Origin: YA12-FULL-51-18 sp041665305
GTDB lineage: Bacteria; Elusimicrobiota; Elusimicrobia; Elusimicrobiales; UBA9959
Length of the DNA: 64,000 nucleotides
Direction of reading: 5' to 3'
Assembly (NCBI GenBank): GCA_041665305.1
Contig: JBAYJD010000003.1
Location: 33,345-97,344, forward strand
Shown piece by piece: positions 16,878-25,447 of the stretch. Numbering within the stretch: the stretch's first letter is position 1; each line of letters opens with the position of its first letter. The notes under the pieces were generated by a model. That model made no database searches and was not told where the DNA came from. It saw only the letters and a list, made by a program, of their open reading frames with translations. The translations under genes and the position numbers were made by a program.

Positions 16878-18380
16878 TTAATTCCTCCTCTGTTGTGAGA
16901 CGAACGACCGGACATGCTCCAGCGCGGCGGCAAGGTCCGCGCGCTCGAAATTTATCAGCCAGGCGGACCAGCAGGCCCCGAACAGAACGCAAAGAACGCA
17001 GGAGGCCGCAACGCTTCTCTCGCGGAAAACATAGGCCGCCGCCACGAACGCGAAAGCCGTAAACAAGGCCCCGGCGACGCCGGCCGGGAACACGAACCGG
17101 CCGAGCGAAACGGCGGCAAGACGCGCTATCACGACAGTAAGCAGGATGGAACCGGCGAGGCTCGCGAGCGCCGCCCCGGTTATCCCGTATCCGGGGATAA
17201 GCAGGATATTCAGCCCGAGGTTAAGAACGACGGCCGCGGCGTTGGACATCCACAGCCAGCGGACGCGGTTCTTGGCGGCCAGCACATGGCCGTAAAAAAC
17301 ATGAAAAATACCGGACGCGGAGGAAAGGGTTAAAAACAGCAGCGCCCTCTCTCCGGGAAGAAAAACGGGGCCCAGCACCCTGGTCATCAGGGGGCGGGCG
17401 AACAGGATGATCCCGACCATGACAGGCAGCCCGGAATAGATCAGCAATTTCATGGTCCGCTCGCCGAACACCGCAAGCTGTCCGGTGTCGTGATCGTTGA
17501 CTATCTTGCTCATAAGCGGGAAAAGGAGATAGGCCACCGCCGTAGGGATAAATGAAACCATCGCGGCCAGCACGTAAGCGCCCTTGTAGATCCCCAGGTA
17601 GCCGGCCGTGGAGAGATAACCGATAATAAAAGTGTCGGCGCGGTCGCGAAAGATCTGGAAGACTTCCATAAGAAAAAAAGGCAGCGCATAAGCCAGCATG
17701 GGCGCGGCCGCGGACGGGACATTACGGACGGGCAGCAGCGAGCGCAGCGGAACGACCAGCTTATTAAGCATGTACGCCCCGTAAACAGCCGGCGCCGCGA
17801 GCACCACAAGCATGGCCGCTCCCACGACCCGCGTATCGGCTCCGAAGCAAAGAAGCGCCGAAGGGACGATGACGACCTTGAGGGCTTCGGGGACGAGTTT
17901 CATCTTGAAAGCCGCGGCGGCGTCATGGTGCGCCCTGAAAATGGATTCCGCTATGCTTATAAAAGCCGCCAGGGGAACGAGCGCCGCCAGAATGGTTATA
18001 AGCGAACCGATGTTCTCAAAATGATAGTACGGCACGATCAAGAAATGCGAAGCGGCCGGCAAAAGGGCCGCGGCGGCCCCGGACACTACGAGGACCGCGC
18101 CGACCGAGAACCGCGCCGCCGCGGCGGGCGATGGGACGGAAACGGTTGAGTTGCCGCTGGAAGAGAAATATACCGAGGCAAAACCCAGGCCCATGGTGCT
18201 CAATTGAGCCACCGTAAGGATAAGAGTAAAAGCAAAACCCCAGATGCCGTAACCTTCGAGTCCCAGCATCTTCACCATCATTATCTGAAAAACGAACACG
18301 AGAGCATAGATCAGGCTGTTGCCGAAGAGAGCGATAACCGAGCCTTTAAGCAGGGTCCTGAACGGGGAGCCGGAGTTCAC
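16878..18380 (-). CDS. Polysaccharide flippase (Wzx/MATE-like, MVF family)
   Basis: 500 residues with about 12-14 hydrophobic segments throughout. Belongs to the oligosaccharide flippase superfamily that moves lipid-linked glycans across the inner membrane. N-terminal LLKGSVIALFGNSLIYALVFVFQ and the following MMVKMLGLEGYGIWGFAFTLI match the usual TM1-TM2 pattern. The GTG start at 18380 is preceded by GGCGGAG and overlaps the stop of the upstream glycosyltransferase gene in a GTGA arrangement. It is the export step of this gene cluster. Confidence 0.88.
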   Translation of the reverse strand: MNSGSPFRTLLKGSVIALFGNSLIYALVFVFQIMMVKMLGLEGYGIWGFAFTLILTVAQLSTMGLGFASVYFSSSGNSTVSVPSPAAAARFSVGAVLVVSGAAAALLPAASHFLIVPYYHFENIGSLITILAALVPLAAFISIAESIFRAHHDAAAAFKMKLVPEALKVVIVPSALLCFGADTRVVGAAMLVVLAAPAVYGAYMLNKLVVPLRSLLPVRNVPSAAAPMLAYALPFFLMEVFQIFRDRADTFIIGYLSTAGYLGIYKGAYVLAAMVSFIPTAVAYLLFPLMSKIVNDHDTGQLAVFGERTMKLLIYSGLPVMVGIILFARPLMTRVLGPVFLPGERALLFLTLSSASGIFHVFYGHVLAAKNRVRWLWMSNAAAVVLNLGLNILLIPGYGITGAALASLAGSILLTVVIARLAAVSLGRFVFPAGVAGALFTAFAFVAAAYVFRERSVAASCVLCVLFGACWSAWLINFERADLAAALEHVRSFVSQQRRN

Positions 18381-19657
18381 CGCTCCGCCTTTGTGAACGA
18401 AGAATGGAAGGTCATGCGCTCAGGGGGGATTTTCGCGGCCGCCTGGGCCGCGAGGTTCCGGAGATCGGATAAGAACAGGGAAGCCGCGCGCGGGCCGTTC
18501 AACCGTTCGCTCACAAATTTCCAGCCGTTCTCCGCTATCCGTTCCAGAGCGTCCGGATTGCGCTGATAGTATTTAACGACATCAAGCAGACCCTGTAAAG
18601 TATTGTCGTAGGCGATATAATGCTTCCCCGGCGTCAGTCCCAGGTCCGTATACATAGGATCATCGAGGCCGATGTAAGCGGAGCCGCAAGCCATACTTTC
18701 CACCCAGCTCACCCCCGGCAGATTGTTGATCTCTTCGGGGATCACGACCATGGCATACTGGTTGAAGCGGTCGGCCGCGCTGAAAGAAAAATATGTTTTT
18801 CGCCTGGATTTGAACAGGTTCCAGAGACCATAATAAACTTTTTTTACGGCTTGTTGCTGTGAATGCACATCTTTAACGGGGGCGTCCGTATTATAAAGGT
18901 TGACCCCGCTGTCTATGAATTGCGCGACCCTATCCCTATTCTCGTAAATAGCGCGGCGCATCGGATGGATGCAGTCCGCATGAAAAAAATCCATAAAATC
19001 CCGCGTCTCCGGAGTCCTGCTCAGCAAGGTAAGCGTCCCCAGGGCCAGACATTTCCTGCGCCGTTCTGAAAAGGGCGTTCGCCTGGTGAAACGCGGCTGC
19101 GGAATAAAAGGGAGCAGATACGCGTCTTTTTTATAAAAAGGAAAGTACTCCTTAAAATACGGGTATTTGGAAAGATTGCTTTCAGCGGCAAAGAAGAGCT
19201 TGCTTATTTTTTCGGCATGGCGGGAGATCTGAGAGGTGTGAAGGAAATAATGCGTAAGGTGCGCCACTTTTACGCATGGCGACCCGGAAATCTCCTTTAT
19301 TAAATTGGCGGGGCGCTGGAGATTATCGAAAGCAAAAATAAAAACAATGTCGTCTTTTGTCAGAGAGGCGGCGGAAAAACGCACCGGTATTTTGAACGGA
19401 TTAATGCGGTTTATCATGAACCAGGCCGCGAGTTCAAAGAGCGTAACCAGGCGGTTCAGGAACGGTATTTTATACACAAAAGCCAGCGCGAAGGAATTCT
19501 GCCGGAGATTTATAAGTATCCCCACGCCTTTTTCGGGTTTCTCCAGGATATACCGGCTGATGAACCAATATTTGCGGTGACTGAACCGGCCGGTAAGGGC
19601 ATTGAACACACTGGTGCCGTAGAAGTCGGCGTAATGAGGATTGAGGAAATATATCAT
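18377..19657 (-). CDS. Glycosyltransferase of the polysaccharide cluster (GT-B-like)
   Basis: 426 residues; AAGGAAG precedes the ATG. No membrane anchor is obvious apart from a hydrophobic patch near residues 85-105. The C-terminal part has the donor-site features of GT-B enzymes: VIPEEINNLPGVSWVESMACGSAYIGLD (about 325-352), where a Glu-rich loop and the small-residue turn contact the nucleotide sugar, followed by a helix (LLDVVKYYQRNPDALERIAENGWKFV) typical of the GT4 tail. The N-terminal part is unlike the enzymes I know. Sits 8 bases after the dehydrogenase-like gene and overlaps the flippase gene. Confidence 0.75.
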   Translation of the reverse strand: MIYFLNPHYADFYGTSVFNALTGRFSHRKYWFISRYILEKPEKGVGILINLRQNSFALAFVYKIPFLNRLVTLFELAAWFMINRINPFKIPVRFSAASLTKDDIVFIFAFDNLQRPANLIKEISGSPCVKVAHLTHYFLHTSQISRHAEKISKLFFAAESNLSKYPYFKEYFPFYKKDAYLLPFIPQPRFTRRTPFSERRRKCLALGTLTLLSRTPETRDFMDFFHADCIHPMRRAIYENRDRVAQFIDSGVNLYNTDAPVKDVHSQQQAVKKVYYGLWNLFKSRRKTYFSFSAADRFNQYAMVVIPEEINNLPGVSWVESMACGSAYIGLDDPMYTDLGLTPGKHYIAYDNTLQGLLDVVKYYQRNPDALERIAENGWKFVSERLNGPRAASLFLSDLRNLAAQAAAKIPPERMTFHSSFTKAER

Positions 19658-19665
19658 CTTCTTCC

Positions 19666-20463
19666 TTAATGTTCCAGATAGACCCTTCTAACAATGGAAT
19701 CTATGTCGCCGATATCCGGCCTGGACCCCGAATAGATCTCGAACTGTCTTTGTATCCGGTATTCGCTCATCTCTATACCGCGGATCGTCCGCAGCCCCAT
19801 TCTTTCCGCCTCCGCCGCCAGCGCCGTGTCGTCCGGAGCGACCACCAGATCCAGAACAGCGGAAACAAGCCCAAGGAGCGCAAACAGCCGGGGATCTTTA
19901 TTTTTCGCGCCCGCCGGAGTCGCGTTAACAAGCAGCGTGCGCCGCGCTTTGACCGTTCTTATCTCTTCGGCTTTTACGCCGTTCTTTTTTGCGGACAAGA
20001 CCGCCTTCCGGAAATCCCTGGCGGTTATAGTGATATCCCTGAATTTAAGTTTTTTAAGGGCGAAAACAACGGAGTTGACGACAGAACCCGAGCCGTAAAT
20101 CACGACAGGGCCTTTCCTGATTTTCCGCAGGACCTGCCGGACTCCGTACCAATCGGTATCGTATCCTGTAAGCGATCCTTTATCATTCACTATGGTATTT
20201 ACCGAGCCCGTTATTTCAGCCGCCCCGTCGAGTCTGTCCAGAAATTTCACAACAGCGCTTTTCAAAGGCATCGAGACGCTGCATCCTTTGATATCCAGGG
20301 CCCTTATCGTTTCGGCCAGTCGTCCGGCGTCGACAAAAGTTCGCGGGATATAAACGCAATTCATCCCGAACTTTTTAAACAGCTCATTATACACCGCGGC
20401 CCCTAAATTTCCCGGGGCGGAGGCGGCGGAGATGTAGAGTTTGGTCCTGTTATCGATCTTCAT
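19666..20463 (-). CDS. Shikimate/quinate dehydrogenase-like oxidoreductase in a sugar cluster
   Basis: 265 residues with the AroE two-domain fold. The catalytic Lys lies in GCSVSMPLKSAV (K68; canonical NVTxPxK), the partner Asp in GYDTDWYG (D104; canonical GxNTDxxG with Asn changed to Asp), and SVNTIV matches the AVNT segment. Nucleotide-binding loop VVIYGSGSVVNSVV replaces GAGGAxxA. A normal AroE is encoded in the shikimate operon (54317), so this copy is probably not for aromatic synthesis. It is embedded between a nucleotidyltransferase-kinase and a glycosyltransferase, which suggests it oxidises or reduces a precursor of the unusual sugar or cyclitol. The substrate is unknown. Confidence 0.8.
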   Translation of the reverse strand: MKIDNRTKLYISAASAPGNLGAAVYNELFKKFGMNCVYIPRTFVDAGRLAETIRALDIKGCSVSMPLKSAVVKFLDRLDGAAEITGSVNTIVNDKGSLTGYDTDWYGVRQVLRKIRKGPVVIYGSGSVVNSVVFALKKLKFRDITITARDFRKAVLSAKKNGVKAEEIRTVKARRTLLVNATPAGAKNKDPRLFALLGLVSAVLDLVVAPDDTALAAEAERMGLRTIRGIEMSEYRIQRQFEIYSGSRPDIGDIDSIVRRVYLEH

Positions 20464-22033
20464 AACCCAGCTCCCGGGAAAGCATCAGCCTGCCCAGGGA
20501 ATATAAGAACCTGTTAAAGGGCTCATGATGCAACGGCGACATATTCAGATAGATCAGCGGCACCAGCATACGCACTTTCTTTATCTCCCAGTTATTCCGG
20601 ACGACAAAGTCCTCCAGGATGCCGATATAATCGGCCGCCAGGAATCTTTGCGCAAAATCTATCGTAACGCCGCCTTCCCCCTCGTGATAATAAAGAAGGT
20701 TGCGCTTTATAAAATCATAATTCAACAGGATGCCGCCGTAAAGCTTGGCCAGGTCATAATAAAGATCGCCCCACTCCACATTCCCGCCGAAGTCCTGGCG
20801 CCAGTCCAAAAGGGTGAACCTCCCCTTCTCCCTGGAATAAAGGATATTATCGAACTGAAGATCCCCGTGGAAAAAAACAGGAACGCCGCTGAAAAGCTCC
20901 TCCCACGGGACCCGCTCCAGAAGCTCTCCGGTCGGGGCTATCTTCCTGCCGTTCACCACGGTCGCGCCGTCCCCGATCGCACACCGTTTATAAAAAAGCT
21001 CGAGCCGATCCCTGGTTTTATCATAGTAAAAACGGCGGCAGGTCTGATGCACGGTCTCGGCGCTTATGCCGGCCGGCGTCCAAAGATCGGTCTTCAGCCA
21101 ATCGAGAAGCTTTTTAAAGATCGTCCCGTCGTTATAATCATAAAGCGTACCGCCCGCCACAAGGCCATAAGAGTAAAACTGCCCCTTTAAAGCTTCTATA
21201 GTGGGGAAAACCCCGGGTTTCAGCCTGGATTTAGCCACCCGCTTTTCCGCGATAGCGCCGTCGCCGAAAAATTTGATCACTTTGTTGTTGACGAGGTAGA
21301 GGAACTCGTTCGTCTTGCTGAAATCAAAGTTCTCGTGTTTTTTCACCAGGTCCTTGTAATCGTCCTCATTGCCTATATCCGTCCAGTCTATATTCAGGGC
21401 CTTCGTCCGGCCCGTTTTAATAAGAGCCCGCAGGCCGTTCGAAACCTGAAGCTCTCCTTTTATAAGATCCTTGGCCCCGAGGCCTTCCCAAAAAATATCA
21501 TGATCCTGGACCCTCATCAGGCCGACAAAAGCCTTGTAAGGCGGCCATTCAGCCGTTTCCTTGTCCAAGATGCCGGTTATCCCGCCGTCGCCGTCGATTT
21601 TAAGATTGCAATACCGCAAAGAATCTTCGCGCGACGTCTCCGATACGCCCAACCAGTTGCCGCCCTCCCGGAGCTGCACGTCGCCGTTCCAAAGCGTATC
21701 GCAGGAAACAAAATAAAACGGCCTGTGAAGAAAGGGCTTACAGCAAAGCATGGAATAACCCGGTCCGCTCCCGGGCTTGTCCCAATTATCCACTTCCACG
21801 AACCTGATGCGCCTGTCGCCGTGAGCCAGTTCAAGATAACTCCTAACCTGTTCGCCCAGATACCCGAGGGCCACAACATATTCGGAGTTTTCAGGAAATT
21901 TTTCGATGATATAAGAGATCACGGCTTTTTGCCTGACCGGCAGCAAGGCCTTATTGATGATCTTGGAGTAAGCCCCCATCCTTACGCCTTTGCCCGCGGT
22001 CAGGATACAAACCGTTACGCGCTCTTCAGCCAT
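20450..22033 (-). CDS. Nucleotidyltransferase-kinase fusion (sugar NTP transferase plus APH-like phosphotransferase)
   Basis: 527 residues. N-terminal nucleotidyltransferase, about 1-235: signature ILTAGKGVRMG (10-20), Lys in NKALLPV, metal Asp in SCDTLW (D112) and the IDWTDIGNEDDY end. C-terminal APH/choline-kinase-like domain, about 245-520: catalytic loop FFHGDLQFDN (H389-N396) and metal Asp in LLDWRQDFGG (D410). The pair can phosphorylate an alcohol or sugar and then attach an NMP, as LicA and LicC do on separate chains for choline. Overlaps the cupin gene by 8 bases and the next gene by 14. The substrate is not choline-like by any direct sign; a sugar made by the neighbouring enzymes is more likely. 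Confidence 0.85.
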   Translation of the reverse strand: MAEERVTVCILTAGKGVRMGAYSKIINKALLPVRQKAVISYIIEKFPENSEYVVALGYLGEQVRSYLELAHGDRRIRFVEVDNWDKPGSGPGYSMLCCKPFLHRPFYFVSCDTLWNGDVQLREGGNWLGVSETSREDSLRYCNLKIDGDGGITGILDKETAEWPPYKAFVGLMRVQDHDIFWEGLGAKDLIKGELQVSNGLRALIKTGRTKALNIDWTDIGNEDDYKDLVKKHENFDFSKTNEFLYLVNNKVIKFFGDGAIAEKRVAKSRLKPGVFPTIEALKGQFYSYGLVAGGTLYDYNDGTIFKKLLDWLKTDLWTPAGISAETVHQTCRRFYYDKTRDRLELFYKRCAIGDGATVVNGRKIAPTGELLERVPWEELFSGVPVFFHGDLQFDNILYSREKGRFTLLDWRQDFGGNVEWGDLYYDLAKLYGGILLNYDFIKRNLLYYHEGEGGVTIDFAQRFLAADYIGILEDFVVRNNWEIKKVRMLVPLIYLNMSPLHHEPFNRFLYSLGRLMLSRELGYEDR

Positions 22034-22805
22034 GGTTCTTATGCTCCTCTTCTATCCTGCCGTTGCTTCTGTTCTTATCGTCCGAAACCCGTATCACATC
22101 GTCAAGATGGGGCGTTGAAACTTCGTAAAGCAGTATATCGCCGACCGACTCCAGTCTATGCAGCACCTTCGGGGCCAGATTGATGACCGCCGGGGCCGCT
22201 ATGGCCGCCGCCGCAAGGTCGGAATCTTTTACGGCGTCATTGGCGATATTTTCATGTTTTTTATAATGGAGCACGGCGTTACCTTCGACAAGGACATTTG
22301 TTTCGCGTTTAAAGTTGTGATATTGCAAACTTGTGCGGAATCCGGACTTTATACATATTTCCTTAAGCGCGTAGCCGGAGTGGTCGCCGTTAATCCATAT
22401 TTCATGCCCCCAGGGCTTTGAAACTTTCTTGCAGTCTTCCCGCGCAAAAACTCGCAGGAACGCCTTATCGGAAAGAGGGTTCCTTACCCCGGCCACCAGA
22501 AGGCCCACCGCACCTCCGCCGACCTTTATTTCCAACGGAGTATTTTCAGATTGTATGGTCGCGCCGCATACCGCGCGCTCCTCCCTGCCGGCCAAGGTAA
22601 GGAATGCCCCGGGCTCTCCCTTGTAAAAAAAAACCGTAAAAGAAGCCAGATCTTTTACCGGCAGGATCTCGCCGGCTCTTGCACGAAAATAAAAATACAC
22701 ATAGTCGTCGTCCGCGAAAAGCTGCCGCCCGTAACCCTCCGGAGAAAATGTGGTTATATGGTTGCCGCCATAGTTATTATCGGAAAGCCCCGGTTCGCTA
22801 TTCAT
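22026..22805 (-). CDS. Cupin protein of mannose-6-phosphate isomerase type
   Basis: 259 residues; GGAGGATC before the ATG. The C-terminal half is a cupin like that attached to GDP-mannose pyrophosphorylases: KPWGHEIWINGDHSGYALKE, FRTSLQYHNFKRETNVLVEG, and the final LHRLES..LYEVSTPHLDDVIR. The two His and one Glu that would bind metal are visible (HNFKRET, LHRL). The N-terminal 120 residues form a second, degenerate beta domain with no motif. Such cupins in polysaccharide clusters isomerise or epimerise sugars, or act as accessory proteins; which applies cannot be told. Confidence 0.75.
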   Translation of the reverse strand: MNSEPGLSDNNYGGNHITTFSPEGYGRQLFADDDYVYFYFRARAGEILPVKDLASFTVFFYKGEPGAFLTLAGREERAVCGATIQSENTPLEIKVGGGAVGLLVAGVRNPLSDKAFLRVFAREDCKKVSKPWGHEIWINGDHSGYALKEICIKSGFRTSLQYHNFKRETNVLVEGNAVLHYKKHENIANDAVKDSDLAAAAIAAPAVINLAPKVLHRLESVGDILLYEVSTPHLDDVIRVSDDKNRSNGRIEEEHKNHG

Positions 22806-22857
22806 CTATGATCCTCCATAAGCTCCAGCCATAATCCGATCCGGCGGTCAAAACCCG

Positions 22858-23682
22858 TCAGATCCTGTAGGCTTCGTATTCCGGATGGAACTCCAAAAAT
22901 TGGTCGTAAAGGAATTTTACATGCCGCTGCATCACCCAGCGGCTGTTAAACCCGTACTTGCGGCGCATCCAGCGCCGGCCTTCTTCCAGATACAGCGCCA
23001 GATTCTCCTCGTAGGTCTCGGTACGGATCAGGTCCGCTTTGGTCAGCAGATGCGTTTCGTTTTCTTCCGCCCAGACCCGCGTCGTGATCGCCGCGGCCCA
23101 GTCGTTCGCGTATCCTTTCGCTATAAGCTCGCTTTCGGTGCCGTACCCGCGGAAATTGGCGCCGTCAAAAAGACAGTTCATGTGGTCCGGGTTCTCCTTT
23201 TCCATGACATCCTCTATGAACTGCCTGCGCAGGAGATACGCCGTATTGTGGATATACCAAAAATAACGGGTCGGTTGGGTCTGGAGCAGAAGTTTTTCTC
23301 CCCACAGCCTGGAACAGGGTGACAGGATCCCGACCCGCGGATGCGCCGCAAGGACCCCCATCAGGGGCTTAAGGACCGCCGCTTTTTCAAACTCGGTGTC
23401 GTTGGTCAGCAGAAAAAAGGCGTCATAACCTGAGAAACGGCCTTCCTTTACAAGCCGGCTGAGGCCGAAATTCATGCCGCGCGGGTACCGGAGGCCGTGT
23501 TCCTTCGCCTCCGGCCAATCGGCGTACCAGGTGCAGCGGCGGGAAAGCTTCCCCGCGTCGGAGCCGGCCTCCACCACGAAAATATCCGTCAGCTCACCGT
23601 CAAAGCGTTCGAGATGCCCGCACAGGGAATCCGTCACCTCCGGAAGGTTGCGGTTCAGGATTATGGTCGCTATTTTCTTCAT
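22858..23682 (-). CDS. GT2-like glycosyltransferase of the polysaccharide cluster
   Basis: 274 residues from the ATG at 23682, which overlaps the stop of the upstream aldolase-like gene as ATGA; the frame is open to 23901 but that part is antiparallel noise over the neighbour. GT-A fold: starts KKIATIILNRNLPEVTDSL, with an acidic metal-binding region FFLLTNDTEFEK (about 105-116) and a later acceptor region. It lacks a C-terminal membrane anchor, so it is probably a peripheral enzyme. Acceptor and donor are unknown. Confidence 0.78.
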   Translation of the reverse strand: MKKIATIILNRNLPEVTDSLCGHLERFDGELTDIFVVEAGSDAGKLSRRCTWYADWPEAKEHGLRYPRGMNFGLSRLVKEGRFSGYDAFFLLTNDTEFEKAAVLKPLMGVLAAHPRVGILSPCSRLWGEKLLLQTQPTRYFWYIHNTAYLLRRQFIEDVMEKENPDHMNCLFDGANFRGYGTESELIAKGYANDWAAAITTRVWAEENETHLLTKADLIRTETYEENLALYLEEGRRWMRRKYGFNSRWVMQRHVKFLYDQFLEFHPEYEAYRI

Positions 23683-24845
23683 GCGCCCCTCACAAGGCGG
23701 AAATCGCGCATATAACGGAGAATGCAGCCCCCGATGCTTCCGCGCAGAAAAGCTTCGAGGTCCCCGCCCTTCGCTTTCAGTTTTTCCCGGGCTATATTTT
23801 TTATCTCCACGCATTCCGGGTGGGAAAAGACATAATGCCCGGAAATAACGGCGCGCTCCTTCTCGGTCGCTTTCGTACCGGACAGCATCCATTTCTCCCA
23901 CTTCCCCGATTCGTAGGAAAGCCGCAGGAAGCGCTCGGAAAGGGCGCGCAACCCGTTATTTTCCAGGATCTCAAGAAGCGCCCTGGTTTCCGTCACGCCG
24001 AACTCAGGCGCGACATTGGCGGCGTGGATCCCCAGGCGAGGATGCCATTGAAGAGACTCGTCGGACAGATAATCGGTATTGTGCTCTTTCATGAAGATCC
24101 GGTATTTATTGCAGATCTCTATCATCTTGGGCACCTGGATCTCCGCGGGCAGTTCGTTGGCCACGCGTATCGGAGTGTCCAGGGACCCGACATTTCTGGT
24201 TTCGACCACGCGCGTACCGGTCTGGATCACCACAAAACCGGGGTACGGAAGCCGGCTGCGGTCGCAGAATTTACGCATGGACGCCAGGGTATATTCCAAT
24301 TCCTCCTGGCCGCTGGTGCTGCCGCTCTGCTCCTCCGTCCCTATCTCAAAAAGCACCTTGCGGCCTTTTTCCTGCGCGTAAGAACAGCAGAACTCATACA
24401 GTTCGTAAACCCTGTCCAGAACATCGTCGCGGGTCGGCTTTTCATGGATGTCCAGGCTTGGATCTATGTGCAGGATCTGGAAACCGGCGTCGATATCCGC
24501 GCGATAGGAGGACTTGGCGGATTCCATCGCCCTGCGCAGGCTTAAGCCCGCTTTTTTTTCCACTTCGCTCTGCCAGGGCCCGCCGTGGTCGCGGGCCAGA
24601 ATGATCCTGTCGTTATCGTCCCTGTCTATCACATACCGGGCGAATTTTTCCGTGGTCCAGTTATTGACATATCCGCCTCCGAACTCCGCAGAGTCCACCT
24701 GGCGGCGGCTGGCGATGAGCAGGAGCGGGACGCTGTGCGTGTTAGCCAGCTCTATCGCCGCGTCCACGCAGTTCGCGCTCATCGGGCCCACGCCTAGGAG
24801 CGTGCAGCGCCGGTTGAGAACGCTTTCCAGTTTTTGCCTGATCAT
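23679..24845 (-). CDS. GatZ/KbaZ-family (tagatose-bisphosphate aldolase subunit-like) protein in a sugar cluster
   Basis: 388 residues from the ATG at 24845, chosen because it overlaps the stop of the KdsC-like gene (ATGA) with GGAG just upstream; a GTG at 24854 is possible. The pattern matches the GatZ/KbaZ TIM barrel: LLLIASRRQVDSAEFGGGYVN, RIILARDHGGPWQ, GFQILHIDPSLDI, VLFEIGTEEQSG. In enteric bacteria the Z subunit supports the aldolase GatY/KbaY in galactitol or N-acetylgalactosamine use; no Y subunit is present here. Between a KdsC-like phosphatase and a glycosyltransferase it more likely makes or cleaves a phosphorylated keto-sugar. Function therefore inferred. Confidence 0.8.
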   Translation of the reverse strand: MIRQKLESVLNRRCTLLGVGPMSANCVDAAIELANTHSVPLLLIASRRQVDSAEFGGGYVNNWTTEKFARYVIDRDDNDRIILARDHGGPWQSEVEKKAGLSLRRAMESAKSSYRADIDAGFQILHIDPSLDIHEKPTRDDVLDRVYELYEFCCSYAQEKGRKVLFEIGTEEQSGSTSGQEELEYTLASMRKFCDRSRLPYPGFVVIQTGTRVVETRNVGSLDTPIRVANELPAEIQVPKMIEICNKYRIFMKEHNTDYLSDESLQWHPRLGIHAANVAPEFGVTETRALLEILENNGLRALSERFLRLSYESGKWEKWMLSGTKATEKERAVISGHYVFSHPECVEIKNIAREKLKAKGGDLEAFLRGSIGGCILRYMRDFRLVRGA

Positions 24846-25369
24846 ATGCTCCACTTGCCGCTCGCCTTAACGCAGGCGGGCGGGAGTTTGGCGCGGTTGA
24901 ACGGCGTGAAGAACCGCGCGAGGATGTGCAGCGAGGCTTCGGCGACAGCGCGCTCCGCTCCCTTGCGTTCCGTCACAAAATCCGCGCTTCTCCGCGCGTA
25001 AGCGTCGGCATCGGCTGTCGCGATGGAATACCCCACCCTGGCGAAAACATACGGGTCGAAAATGCCGTCGCCCATATAGATCACCTCTTTCGGATCGAAC
25101 CTTTCGGAGATCCAGTCGATCCGTCTGACCGTGCTCACCAGCTCAAGAGGCATCTTCATGTCCCCGACTATGCGTTTTTTGGTTATGGCGAACCCGCGAT
25201 GATCGCCCGACACGAACAATATGCCGAGATGGGGTTTAAGCAGCGAAAGCGCGTCGTGATCGTCGGGGCCGAAGACCTTCATCGCTTTGCCGCTCTTCGT
25301 GTAGTATAGTTTTCCGTCCGTCATTACACCGTCCACATCAAGGATAAAGTGTTTTGGCGCTATCCGCAT
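24842..25369 (-). CDS. KdsC-like HAD phosphatase of the sugar cluster
   Basis: 175 residues; GGAGGA before the ATG. HAD hydrolase of the short C0 type, like KdsC and the phosphatase domain of some acylneuraminate cytidylyltransferases. Nucleophile and acid-base Asp in ILDVDGVMTDG (D11, D13), Ser of motif II in LFVSGDHRG, and metal Asp of motif IV in IYMGDGIFDPYV. KdsC removes phosphate from Kdo-8-phosphate; the position at the head of this cluster suggests it dephosphorylates the product of the aldolase-like enzyme. First gene of the coupled run. Confidence 0.85.
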   Translation of the reverse strand: MRIAPKHFILDVDGVMTDGKLYYTKSGKAMKVFGPDDHDALSLLKPHLGILFVSGDHRGFAITKKRIVGDMKMPLELVSTVRRIDWISERFDPKEVIYMGDGIFDPYVFARVGYSIATADADAYARRSADFVTERKGAERAVAEASLHILARFFTPFNRAKLPPACVKASGKWSI

Positions 25370-25447
25370 AAGATCCTCCGGAACCGGACCGACATTCCAA
25401 CTTTAGCACATTTTTCCGCAAAAACCGAAGCGCCGGCGCGAAAATCC

